Positions 16,589 through 26,136 of a stretch of 55,973 nt of DNA are shown here, piece by piece. The first letter of the stretch is position 1. Every line of letters begins with the position of its first letter. The translations under genes were made by a program, and so were the position numbers. Under the pieces are notes generated by a model that was not told the origin of the DNA, did not search any database, and saw nothing but the letters and a program-made list of their open reading frames with translations. The DNA comes from Anaerolinea sp. (GTDB lineage Bacteria; Chloroflexota; Anaerolineae; Anaerolineales; Villigracilaceae). The stretch lies in assembly GCA_020049345.1 (NCBI GenBank), contig JAIFKY010000120.1, positions 1 through 55,973 of the forward strand. Reading direction: 5' to 3'.

Positions 16589-19500
16589 ATGACAACGACT
16601 CAAGCGACGCCCAACCATGACTCCAAACAAAAAAGACTTAAGGGCAGTCTGGCGGGAACTCTTGTACGAACGCTCTTAATCTTTACTTTCATTCCTCTCG
16701 CCTTAATGGCAGGAGTGGCTTATTTTCGCGCACGCGCGCTTTTGCAGGAACAGGCGAGCACTCAGTCTCAAAGCCTGCTGACAACTCAAATCAAGATCAT
16801 TGATCAGGAAGTGGCTAATAAAGAAACTCAACTTGCTCACTTGCTTGACAGCAGTGACTTTACAATCTTAACGGAACTTGCGCTCCACGCAAACCCGCAA
16901 AGCAAAGAATACCGTGAAATTCGCGATGGTATGCTTAAGGAATTCAAGAATCTGAATGGACAGGAAGATGCGCCCTCTTTTGATCAGTTTCTCTTAGTTG
17001 ATCAAAGCGGGAATATAAAAATTGCAAGCAACTCAAGCTGGGAGGGGATAACGCTTGACCCTCTGATTTTTGAGCAAAAACTAAAGGAGCGCCATTCCAT
17101 TGCGCTTTATGGTCTTTCGCCCTTATACGAAAATGAGTTTATTCTCATTACGGCACAGGAATACAAAACCGAGCGCGGCTCTGTACTCGGATCAATTGTG
17201 GGAATTACAGAGAAGAAAAACCTGCAAAAACTGACCCAACCATTAAGCGGGTTATCGCCGCTGGCAACTACTTACTTTGCCTTATCAGATCAACGTTTAA
17301 TTTATAGCGATCCCAAGACTGGTAAATTTGCACTTATAGAATCAACTTCGCAAAATAAAATTAATTCGATATTCTCAGAATTAATGAAGCAGGAAATTTC
17401 GCAACCTAAATCATTGAATGTTACTGCGCAAAGTGGCGAGCCTGCGCTGGCACAACTTCAATGGTTTCCCAGAATACAGACTGGGGTTGTGCTTGAAGTC
17501 AAAGCAATCAACGTTTACGGTCAGGTTGCAAGTCTAATTCCATTCACAATTCTGCTCGTTTTAGGGGCGTTACTGGCAACGGGATTGGTTATGATCATTG
17601 GCATTAATCGGGTGATCAAACCATTGCGCTCGCTTTCAGACATAACACACAGTTTCGCAGACGGGGATTGGAGCCGCCGCGCCGAGGTATCAGGCAGTGA
17701 CGAAGTTGGAGTATTAGCCAGTTCATTCAACCAAATGGCCGATGAATTAGGCAAAGTATATCGTTCGCTTGAGCAAAAGGTGGAAGAAGGCGAACGTCAA
17801 ATTCGCGCCACGGCAGAGGTGGCGCAAAATATAACCACATTTTCAGACCTGAACGAAACATTCAATAAAACAGTCGAACTGCTTGTCCAACAATTTGGAT
17901 TCTACCAGGCAAGCATTTTCTTAATTGACCGCGGCGGAAAGCATGTTGAATTCAAAACCGGATTTGGATCAGCCACAAACGACCTTTCCAAAAAGAACCG
18001 TAGACTGGAAGTAAATTCAACATCCATCATCGGGTGGGTCAGCGCGAATAATCAGATGCGTATTGCATCTGAGGCGCAGGAAGACCCGCTTGATTTGAAG
18101 AATGAAATGTTCCCAGAAACACGATCCGAAGCCACCGTGCCAATTTCAATTGGCAACCTGGTTTTAGGCGTGTTGGATGTGCAAAGCACAGAAGCCGACG
18201 GATTCAGCCCTGAAACTGTCATTATGCTGCAAACCCTGGCAAGCCAAATCGCAACAGCCATTCAAACAGTTGGGCTAACAGAGACAAGTCAGGTCAACTT
18301 TGAAGAACTTGCGCGCCTTTACCGTTCAAGCAGGTTGATTGCAGAAGCAAATACCGAACAAGATATACTTGAAATCAGCAGTCAGATTCTCAAAGAAGCG
18401 CCCTATCCGATTGTCCTTTTTTATAAACAAAACAAAACACTGACCGTGTTCTCATCTACCGACACAGCAAGAGAGAATACAGAGTCGGGCGTTGCACTTC
18501 CTCAATTCAATGAATCTACTACAGAAGAGATCGAAAACTACCTTCTTGGCGGAGAAACTTTTGCATCATTAAATAGCGAAGACATACCAAACACGATCAA
18601 AGAGATGATGCAGGAATTTACGTTTGACAACGCCGCCTATTTACCGATAAGAAAAAACGGGGAACTGGCTGCAATCCTTATGATTGGCGGGCGAAAGCAA
18701 ACTCTATCAAATTCCATAGCGCAACCATACATCAATCTTGCAGATTTGATGTCAATTACAATGGAAAAAGCAGACGCAATACAGCAAACTAAAAAGCATC
18801 TGCGTGATGCAGAAGCGCTGGCATCCATTACCGAAGCAATTTCAACATCTTCAGATCAGCGAATATTCTTTACTGCCCTGCACGACAAAATAAGTCAAAG
18901 TATTGGCAACTACAACATGATCGTTGCGATCTATGATGAAAAAAGCAACACCATCAGCATTCCATTCAACTACGAAGACGAAAAAATATCCGCAATAGAA
19001 TCCTTCCCATTGGGAGAAGGTTTAACATCCATTTTGCTACGGACACGTCAACCACTGATGTTGGTGGAGGACACGGAACGAAGAGCCGCGGAACTTGGGG
19101 CAAAAATTGTTGGAAAACCAGCGCGTTCATGGATGGGCGCGCCCATGCTTGTCCAAAACAAGCCCATTGGCGCATTGATCATTCAAGATACAAATAATGA
19201 ATATGCCTTTGATGAAGATGATCTCAAATTCTTCATTGCCATTACAGGACAGGTCGCCGGCGTGATTCACAATGCCCACCTGCTCGAAGAAAGCCAGCGC
19301 ACAACAATTCAACTGGAAACTGCGGCGGAAATTGCGCGCGACATCAGCGGATCACTTAATCTCGATGAACTTTTGGTGAAAGCGGTCAACTTTATCCGAG
19401 AGCGTTTTGACTTTTATCATGCGTCTATTTTCCTGCACGACTTACCTTCAGAATTCACCGTAATTCGTGAAGCGACCGGCGACACGGGTGCGCAAATGAA

Positions 19501-20470
19501 ACGATCGGGTTATAAGATTGGCATTGGCTCAAAATCCATTGTCGGTTTTGTAAGCAGCCGAGGCGAACAACTTGTTGTGAATAACACAGCCAAAGACGCC
19601 ACCTACTACGCTAATCCGCTTTTCCCCGATACACGTTCAGAGGCGGCATTTCCGCTAAAAGTTGGCGAGCGCATTTTAGGTGAAATAGATGTGCAAAGCG
19701 TTCACCCCTATGCTTTTACAGAAGACAAACTGCGAAGTTTACAGATACTTGCAGACCAAATAGCAATTGCAGTGGTCAATACAGAATTATTTTCAGAAAC
19801 GCAGGAACACCTATCTCAACACCGTTTGTTGCATCACATCACAACAACCGCAGCGTCAGGAACAACGCTTGAAGAAGCGCTGGAAAGCGCAGTAAATGGA
19901 CTTCAAGTAACGTTGGGCGGCGACCGTGTTTCCATCCTTCTGACAAATCGGGAAAAAAATACGCTTGAAACAAAAGCGTTTACAGGTTACGCCGAAGACA
20001 TTGCCAAGGTGGAAATTCCGCTCGGAAGTGGAATTACCGGCTGGGCAGCCGCGCACAAACGCCCGCTTCGAGTGAGAAATGTCACCGAAGATCCGCGTTA
20101 CATCATGGTCAGCTCAAACACACGCTCCGAATTAGCCATTCCGCTTGTTTATCGTAATGAATTACTTGGCGTGCTAAACGTAGAAAGCGAATTGGTGGAT
20201 GCGTACACAGAAAATGATGAGGAAATGCTTGGCACACTTGGCGGAAGCCTTGCTGCCATTATTGCCAATGCACGCCTGCTGGAGCAAATCCGCGTACAGG
20301 CAGAACGTGATCGCTTGATTTACGAAGTTACTACAAAAATACGCAGATCAACTGATATTCAATCCATTATGACTGCAACAGCGAATGAGTTAACAAGACT
20401 CACTGGAGCACGCTTTGCAAAGATCCAAATTAAACCTGCCAGCAACGCAAAACAGGAAGGCGCCAAATGA
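16589..20470 (+). CDS. Receptor P1: TM-extracellular sensor-TM-HAMP followed by about five GAF domains, no kinase
   Basis: HAMP RVIKPLRSLSDITHSFADGDWSRRAEVSGSDEVGVLASSFNQMADEL; several GAF units with TRSEATVPI / TRSEAAFPL / TRSELAIPL motifs; no HisKA or HATPase motifs. Start refined to ATG 16589. Confidence 0.85.
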   Translation: MTTTQATPNHDSKQKRLKGSLAGTLVRTLLIFTFIPLALMAGVAYFRARALLQEQASTQSQSLLTTQIKIIDQEVANKETQLAHLLDSSDFTILTELALHANPQSKEYREIRDGMLKEFKNLNGQEDAPSFDQFLLVDQSGNIKIASNSSWEGITLDPLIFEQKLKERHSIALYGLSPLYENEFILITAQEYKTERGSVLGSIVGITEKKNLQKLTQPLSGLSPLATTYFALSDQRLIYSDPKTGKFALIESTSQNKINSIFSELMKQEISQPKSLNVTAQSGEPALAQLQWFPRIQTGVVLEVKAINVYGQVASLIPFTILLVLGALLATGLVMIIGINRVIKPLRSLSDITHSFADGDWSRRAEVSGSDEVGVLASSFNQMADELGKVYRSLEQKVEEGERQIRATAEVAQNITTFSDLNETFNKTVELLVQQFGFYQASIFLIDRGGKHVEFKTGFGSATNDLSKKNRRLEVNSTSIIGWVSANNQMRIASEAQEDPLDLKNEMFPETRSEATVPISIGNLVLGVLDVQSTEADGFSPETVIMLQTLASQIATAIQTVGLTETSQVNFEELARLYRSSRLIAEANTEQDILEISSQILKEAPYPIVLFYKQNKTLTVFSSTDTARENTESGVALPQFNESTTEEIENYLLGGETFASLNSEDIPNTIKEMMQEFTFDNAAYLPIRKNGELAAILMIGGRKQTLSNSIAQPYINLADLMSITMEKADAIQQTKKHLRDAEALASITEAISTSSDQRIFFTALHDKISQSIGNYNMIVAIYDEKSNTISIPFNYEDEKISAIESFPLGEGLTSILLRTRQPLMLVEDTERRAAELGAKIVGKPARSWMGAPMLVQNKPIGALIIQDTNNEYAFDEDDLKFFIAITGQVAGVIHNAHLLEESQRTTIQLETAAEIARDISGSLNLDELLVKAVNFIRERFDFYHASIFLHDLPSEFTVIREATGDTGAQMKRSGYKIGIGSKSIVGFVSSRGEQLVVNNTAKDATYYANPLFPDTRSEAAFPLKVGERILGEIDVQSVHPYAFTEDKLRSLQILADQIAIAVVNTELFSETQEHLSQHRLLHHITTTAASGTTLEEALESAVNGLQVTLGGDRVSILLTNREKNTLETKAFTGYAEDIAKVEIPLGSGITGWAAAHKRPLRVRNVTEDPRYIMVSSNTRSELAIPLVYRNELLGVLNVESELVDAYTENDEEMLGTLGGSLAAIIANARLLEQIRVQAERDRLIYEVTTKIRRSTDIQSIMTATANELTRLTGARFAKIQIKPASNAKQEGAK

Positions 20471-22110
20471 TGGAAGGCAACACTTCCCAAAACGTTACAT
20501 TCTCCAATCCTGAAGAAGCAACCCGCCAGTTGTATAAAAACTGGCGCGAGCAATTTGTAATGCCGCTTCTGATAGGGTCACTTGTACTGGGCGTATTGGT
20601 TTTAATTCCTGCCGTACAAAGTGTTGGAAGCCTGATTATTAAGGCTATCTTTATTGCATCCTATGTAATGACGGGTATTGTTACTGTCATTCGCTTTTCA
20701 TATTCCGTACGCATAAGTGTTTTTCTGCTTGGTATCTACGCGCTTGGAATGAGCGAGTTATTTAGATATGGCATTTTAGGCGACAGCTCATTCTTCTTTT
20801 TAGGTTTAATTATATTTGCCACCTTATTACTCTCTCCAAAGTCTGGCATTATCGCAATCGTTATAGATACTTTGACGATTATAGTGGTTGGCTGGCTTAT
20901 GTTGAGTGAAAAGATCCTGCCACTTAGTGATCTCACATCTCCCGCGGTACTCCAGGATTGGATAAGCGGCGGCGCCATGACCATCATGTTTGGAGTAATT
21001 ATCGTCCTGGGATTTCAGAGTCTCGAAAAAACATTCCTTGAAGCGCAAAGACAAATTGACACAAACTTAAGTACGATCAAAGACGAACGCAACAACCTGG
21101 AAAAAATAGTTGTTGAACGCACTCTGCAATTACGCCGCGTAAACGAAATCGGACGCACAATTACAACAGTTCTCGATCCTGATGAATTGCTTACACGCGC
21201 CGTGCATTTGATAGGTGATGAGTTTGAATGCTATTACACCGCGATATTTCTGACGGACATATCAGAACGATGGGCTGAACTAAAAGTAGCCACCGGGGAT
21301 GCCGGAAAAGTGTTACTTGAAAACAAACATCATTTGGATATCAACGGAAAAAGCGCAATAGGAACCGCCATACGCACAAAGCAAGTCTACATGAGTTCAA
21401 GCGCCGGACCTGATGATGTCCGCCTTGACAACCCACTGCTTCCATATACCCGTTCGCAAATCGCAGTGGTATTTGACAATCCCCTGCTCCCATACACTCG
21501 CTCTCAAATTGTGTTGCCTCTCGCCATAGGCGAACGAGTCGTTGGCGCATTGGAAATGCATTCAACAAAAGAAAATATGTTTCTGCAACAGGACGCAGAT
21601 ACATATCAAAACATGGCAAATCAAGTAGCAATTGCGCTTGAAAACTCCCGCCTGTTCACAGAAGCACAACAAAGCATCAATGAAATGAGCGCGACTCAAC
21701 AACAATACCTGCAAGGGGTATGGCTATCGCTAGCGGCTGATCAAAAACTGGAGCACACGCTTGGGGATCGAGATCTGGCTGGTAATGAAGAAATTGAAAT
21801 CCCGCTTACTTTGCGCGACCAAATCATTGGTCAGATTAACATGTCAAGTTTGGAAGAATGGACACCCGAGCAGAAAAACTTGATCGAATCAATTGCAGCA
21901 CAAGCCGCCCTCGCGTTGGAAAATGCGCGTCTCGTAGAGGAAAGTCAATCCATCGCCATGCGCGAAAGACTGGCAAATGAGGTCACTTCAAAAATATGGG
22001 CATCAACCACCATAGATAGCATCCTGCAAACAACAGTCCGCGAATTGGGTCGCGCACTCGAAGCCGCCGAAGTTGATATTGAAGTATCAATGGACGGTAA
22101 TAATGAATAA
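20467..22110 (+). CDS. Receptor P2: multi-TM, coiled coil, GAF, degenerate GAF; no kinase
   Basis: About six hydrophobic segments; coiled coil NLEKIVVERTLQL; GAF with duplicated DNPLLPYTRSQI; C-terminal ALALENARLVEESQ...ILQTTVRELGRALEAAEVDI. Confidence 0.85.
   Translation: MMEGNTSQNVTFSNPEEATRQLYKNWREQFVMPLLIGSLVLGVLVLIPAVQSVGSLIIKAIFIASYVMTGIVTVIRFSYSVRISVFLLGIYALGMSELFRYGILGDSSFFFLGLIIFATLLLSPKSGIIAIVIDTLTIIVVGWLMLSEKILPLSDLTSPAVLQDWISGGAMTIMFGVIIVLGFQSLEKTFLEAQRQIDTNLSTIKDERNNLEKIVVERTLQLRRVNEIGRTITTVLDPDELLTRAVHLIGDEFECYYTAIFLTDISERWAELKVATGDAGKVLLENKHHLDINGKSAIGTAIRTKQVYMSSSAGPDDVRLDNPLLPYTRSQIAVVFDNPLLPYTRSQIVLPLAIGERVVGALEMHSTKENMFLQQDADTYQNMANQVAIALENSRLFTEAQQSINEMSATQQQYLQGVWLSLAADQKLEHTLGDRDLAGNEEIEIPLTLRDQIIGQINMSSLEEWTPEQKNLIESIAAQAALALENARLVEESQSIAMRERLANEVTSKIWASTTIDSILQTTVRELGRALEAAEVDIEVSMDGNNE
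21427..21522 (+). repeat. 48-bp period duplication inside P2 GAF domain (DNPLLPYTRSQI twice)
   Basis: gacaacccactgcttccatatacccgttcgcaaatc and gacaatcccctgctcccatacactcgctctcaaatt encode the same 12 residues. Confidence 0.9.
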
Positions 22111-23794
22111 CAACCCCCTATTTTTACAGCCCTCCAAACAGGAAGATTTCGATCCATCCTCTCTTAACTACAAAGGCTGGCGCGAAAACTTTATTCTAAC
22201 CATCTTACGTATTACATCTGTATTGGGCATTGCTGTAATTTCAGCTTCATTCCCCACAGCAACACTCACCGACCGGATTTTGTTTCCCACCCTTTATGTC
22301 GTTTTACTCGTAGTCACAATAGTACGAGTAAAGTATTCAGTGCGCGCTTTTGCCTTGCTATTTATGGTTTTTACCGTTGGTGTAAACTCAATTCTGGCAT
22401 GGGGTCCATGGCTTGATGGAAATGTTTTTTTTATAGTATTTACAATTCTGTCAGCCTTGTTATTTGATCAACGCGTTGACATCGTTGCCCTATTAACCAG
22501 TATTTCAACATTTATATTAATTGCCGCGTTACAACAATTTGGCATCTATCAATTCCAATCAAGCGTACCTGTTACCACACTGATTGATTGGGTTTCCTAC
22601 ATAATAAATTTTTCTGTCGTAAGTGTAATCCTCATTATCGCCATCAATCAATTTAAGGGAGAGTTTGCGCACGTAGTTCAGGATATGCAAAACACATTCA
22701 AGACACTTGCAACCGAACGCGCGCAACTGGAAAACAGGGTACACGAACGCACAGACGAATTGGAAACACGAGCTAGACAGTTGCGCTCATCTGCTGCAAT
22801 CTCCAGAACAATTGCAGAAATGCAGGATATTTCCGAGTTGATGGATGCAACGACAAAACTAACTACAGACAATTTTGGATACTATCATGTAGGGCTATAT
22901 CTATTGGATGACCGCAAAAAAACTGCATTCTTACAAGCGGCATCTTCTGCTACAGGAAAACAACTTGTTGGGCAGGGTTTTCGCATAGAACCAGATAGAC
23001 TTAACCTAATCAACCAGGTTGTCGAAAATAAACGTCCCTATATAACATCAGACGATGATGTAAACTTTATTCGCGATGTCAATTTTGCACGCACCCGTTC
23101 GCGCATGATGTTACCCCTTACTGTTCGCAACAATGTAATTGGCATATTGGATATGCACTCAGACCAGCCGCGATCTTTCAGCACACAAGACACCGAAGTA
23201 TTACAAACGCTTGCCGATCTGGTGGCTATTTCCGTTGACAATGTCCGCCTGATAAATGAAACAAAGAATTTGGTAAGCCAATTGGAAGTAAACACGTCCG
23301 TCCAAACACACGAAACATGGACAAAATTCACAAGCCGTCACAAACCAGCCTATCAATATACTCCGGCGGGAGTACGCCCACTCTTTGTAAGTAATAAACA
23401 GAACAATCTGGATGGATTGCGCGTTCCATTGATTCTTCATGGACAAACCATTGGCACTATCACATTAAAAAGAAAAGGTTCCGCCGCCAAATGGTCTGAG
23501 CGTGAACGCATTCTAGTGGAAAAAGTTGCAAATCAGGTGGCTCTTGCGCTTGAAAACAGCCGCCTTGTGGATGAAACGCAGAAAAACGCATTGCGAGATC
23601 AGGTCATTGCAAACATCTCCACCCGCGTCCGTGAAACTCTTGACATCGAATCAGTGTTGCGCACAGCCACAACTGAACTACGCAGAGTCTTCGACCTAAA
23701 AGAAGCCGAGATCAGCATTGGCGCTCCGCAAACAGATAATGCATCCGGCAGAAGAAATACAAGTTCACTGCGATTAAAAAGCGACAAAGGTTGA
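22103..23794 (+). CDS. Receptor P3: multi-TM, coiled coil, GAF, degenerate GAF; no kinase
   Basis: Start refined to ATG 22103 (MNNNPLFLQ); FGYYHVGLYLLDD; WSERERILVEKVANQVALALENSRLVDETQ. Confidence 0.85.
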   Translation: MNNNPLFLQPSKQEDFDPSSLNYKGWRENFILTILRITSVLGIAVISASFPTATLTDRILFPTLYVVLLVVTIVRVKYSVRAFALLFMVFTVGVNSILAWGPWLDGNVFFIVFTILSALLFDQRVDIVALLTSISTFILIAALQQFGIYQFQSSVPVTTLIDWVSYIINFSVVSVILIIAINQFKGEFAHVVQDMQNTFKTLATERAQLENRVHERTDELETRARQLRSSAAISRTIAEMQDISELMDATTKLTTDNFGYYHVGLYLLDDRKKTAFLQAASSATGKQLVGQGFRIEPDRLNLINQVVENKRPYITSDDDVNFIRDVNFARTRSRMMLPLTVRNNVIGILDMHSDQPRSFSTQDTEVLQTLADLVAISVDNVRLINETKNLVSQLEVNTSVQTHETWTKFTSRHKPAYQYTPAGVRPLFVSNKQNNLDGLRVPLILHGQTIGTITLKRKGSAAKWSERERILVEKVANQVALALENSRLVDETQKNALRDQVIANISTRVRETLDIESVLRTATTELRRVFDLKEAEISIGAPQTDNASGRRNTSSLRLKSDKG

Positions 23795-23888
23795 AAAAAG
23801 CAGATGAAATTATTCGATATTCCGGGTTATTGGTTGCTATTTTTGAGAGACCTATTCCCTATCACTGCATTAAGCCCAAGATAAAACT

Positions 23889-26135
23889 ATGAGCACTCAA
23901 ACCGATAGACCCAAGCGTACTCTAAGCCTGACAACCACCTTGACACTCACTTATTTTGGTGTGAGTCTAATTGCGCTTTTAATATCCAGCGTTATACAAA
24001 TTGGGTTGAATATAAGAACCCAACAGATTGCCCTCTCCAGCAAACAGCAAATCATTGCAAGGGACGCAGGAAAAACTGTTAGTAACTTTGTTCTGGAAAA
24101 ATTTAGCTCACTTGAAATGGCATCTAAATTTTCCGACCTGATCAATGCATCACCTGCAGCACAAAAAAATACCCTGGAAAGGTTGCTGGGCGTTAATACG
24201 GCCATCCAACAGGTTGCGTTGTTGGATACACAGGGACACCAACTGGCAGTAATGACGCGTTCATCTGCAACATTATCGCCTAAATTTATCGAGCATTTAC
24301 AGGGAGAAGAGTTATCTCTGGTTTTATCAAAAAAACGCTACGTCAGTCCGGTCTATATTGGCACCACCAATCGCGAACCTTTAATTGTGATCGCAATCCC
24401 TTTAACAAACACGCTTAATGATGTCCAAGGTATTTTGGCGGCGGAAATCAACTTAACATTTATGTGGGAATTGGTTAAGCAACTTGAAATAGGCACCACA
24501 GGTTATGCATACGTAGTGGATGAGAAGGGAAATCTAATCGCCTACAAAGACATTTCCATTGTCTTAAATGGTAAAAACGTAACGCAAATCGGCGAAGTGT
24601 CCGAGTTTGTCAAAAATCCAACTCTAGAAACCGATGTAACACCAGGTCTCGAAACTTATACCGGACTAAATGGCTCAACAGTTGTTGGAACCTACGTTCC
24701 TCTGGGCACACCTCAATGGGCGGTAGTGATCGAATTGCCACGCAGTGAGGCATATCAACCCATCAACACTTTAGCAGTTCAAACCTATAGCATAATTTTA
24801 GGAATTGCAATTCTTGCTGGACTCATCGGCTCCTTCGGCGCGCGGTTTTCGGCAAGAACGCTTACTGAATTTTCAAAGGTTGCAAATGAAGTCGCAAAAG
24901 GCAACATGGATTTACGAGTTACCCAAAGCGGACCCTCTGAGATTGCAAATCTGGCTATTGCCTTCAACAGTATGACGCGTCAGTTAAGCGACATATTTAA
25001 TAACCTTGAAAAACGCGTGGGTGAACGCACACGCGAAATTGAGCGCCGCAGTAACCTGCTAAAGGCTGTTGCGGATGTCGGTAAAGCCGTTACATCCTTC
25101 CGCGATCTTTCTGAACTCTTGCAACAAACCACCTATCTTATCCATGAGAATTTCGGATACTATCATGTCGGCATCTTTTTACTGGATGAATATAAAAAAT
25201 ACGCGGTATTAAGCGCCACCAACAGCGATGGCGGGCGCCGTATGCTGGAAAAAAATCACCAACTAAAGGTCGGCGAAACAGGCATAGTGGGATACGTCAC
25301 TCAAAATGCAAAGGCTCGTATTGCGTTGGACGTGGGTAAAGACGCTGTTTACTTTGACAACCCAGACCTGCCACAAACGCACTCTGAAATGGCCCTTCCG
25401 CTCATAGTAGGCGGACAAATGCTCGGCGCATTGGATGTGCAAAGTACAGAAGCACAGGCTTTTTCTGAAGAAGATATTTCCACGTTGCAAATTCTTGCAG
25501 AGCAGATCGCCATTGCAATTCGAAACGCGAATTTATTTACAGAGGCCGAAAAGGCGCTTGAAACAGCGCGCATGGGCTACGGTGAAGTAAGCCGGGAAGC
25601 ATGGAGCAAAATCCTGCACAATCAACCACGGGTTGGATTTCTTGCCACGCCCCCCACCACAATCCAAATTCACTCTGAAAGCCTTGAGGCAAACCTTGCC
25701 AAAGCATTCGAAACTGGAGACCTTATTATTGGCAGTGATGGACTCACAATCAGTATGCCAATTCGGGTGCGCGGTCAAACGATTGGAGCCATCCGCCTGA
25801 AGAAATCAGAGATTTCAGAATCGTGGACACAAGACGAAACAAACCTGGCCATTGCGCTATCAGACCAATTAAGCGGCGCGCTGGAAAGCGCTCGTCTTTA
25901 TAAGGAATCTCAACAACACGCCGCTCGCGAATCGCTTATCTCAGATATTTCTGCGCGAATTACGTCTGTTTCACAAACAGATGCAATTCTGCGGGAAACC
26001 GTACAAGAACTTGGGCAGGCAATTGGCAATGCTTCGGTTACCTTCCAATTGTTAGATCAATTTAATGAACAGAAATTGGCTAAAAGTAGCGAAGAACCAC
26101 CTGTGTATGGCAAGAGCAGGAAAACCAGGGAATAA
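23889..26135 (+). CDS. Receptor P4: dCache-like sensor, HAMP, GAF, degenerate GAF; no kinase
   Basis: Two TM segments flanking a large extracellular region with GTTGYAYVVDEKGNLIAY; HAMP-like LTEFSKVANEVAKGNMDLRV; GAF FGYYHVGIFLLDEYKKYAVLSATNSDGGRRMLEKNHQLKVGETGIVGYV. Confidence 0.86.
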   Translation: MSTQTDRPKRTLSLTTTLTLTYFGVSLIALLISSVIQIGLNIRTQQIALSSKQQIIARDAGKTVSNFVLEKFSSLEMASKFSDLINASPAAQKNTLERLLGVNTAIQQVALLDTQGHQLAVMTRSSATLSPKFIEHLQGEELSLVLSKKRYVSPVYIGTTNREPLIVIAIPLTNTLNDVQGILAAEINLTFMWELVKQLEIGTTGYAYVVDEKGNLIAYKDISIVLNGKNVTQIGEVSEFVKNPTLETDVTPGLETYTGLNGSTVVGTYVPLGTPQWAVVIELPRSEAYQPINTLAVQTYSIILGIAILAGLIGSFGARFSARTLTEFSKVANEVAKGNMDLRVTQSGPSEIANLAIAFNSMTRQLSDIFNNLEKRVGERTREIERRSNLLKAVADVGKAVTSFRDLSELLQQTTYLIHENFGYYHVGIFLLDEYKKYAVLSATNSDGGRRMLEKNHQLKVGETGIVGYVTQNAKARIALDVGKDAVYFDNPDLPQTHSEMALPLIVGGQMLGALDVQSTEAQAFSEEDISTLQILAEQIAIAIRNANLFTEAEKALETARMGYGEVSREAWSKILHNQPRVGFLATPPTTIQIHSESLEANLAKAFETGDLIIGSDGLTISMPIRVRGQTIGAIRLKKSEISESWTQDETNLAIALSDQLSGALESARLYKESQQHAARESLISDISARITSVSQTDAILRETVQELGQAIGNASVTFQLLDQFNEQKLAKSSEEPPVYGKSRKTRE

Positions 26136-26136
26136 C

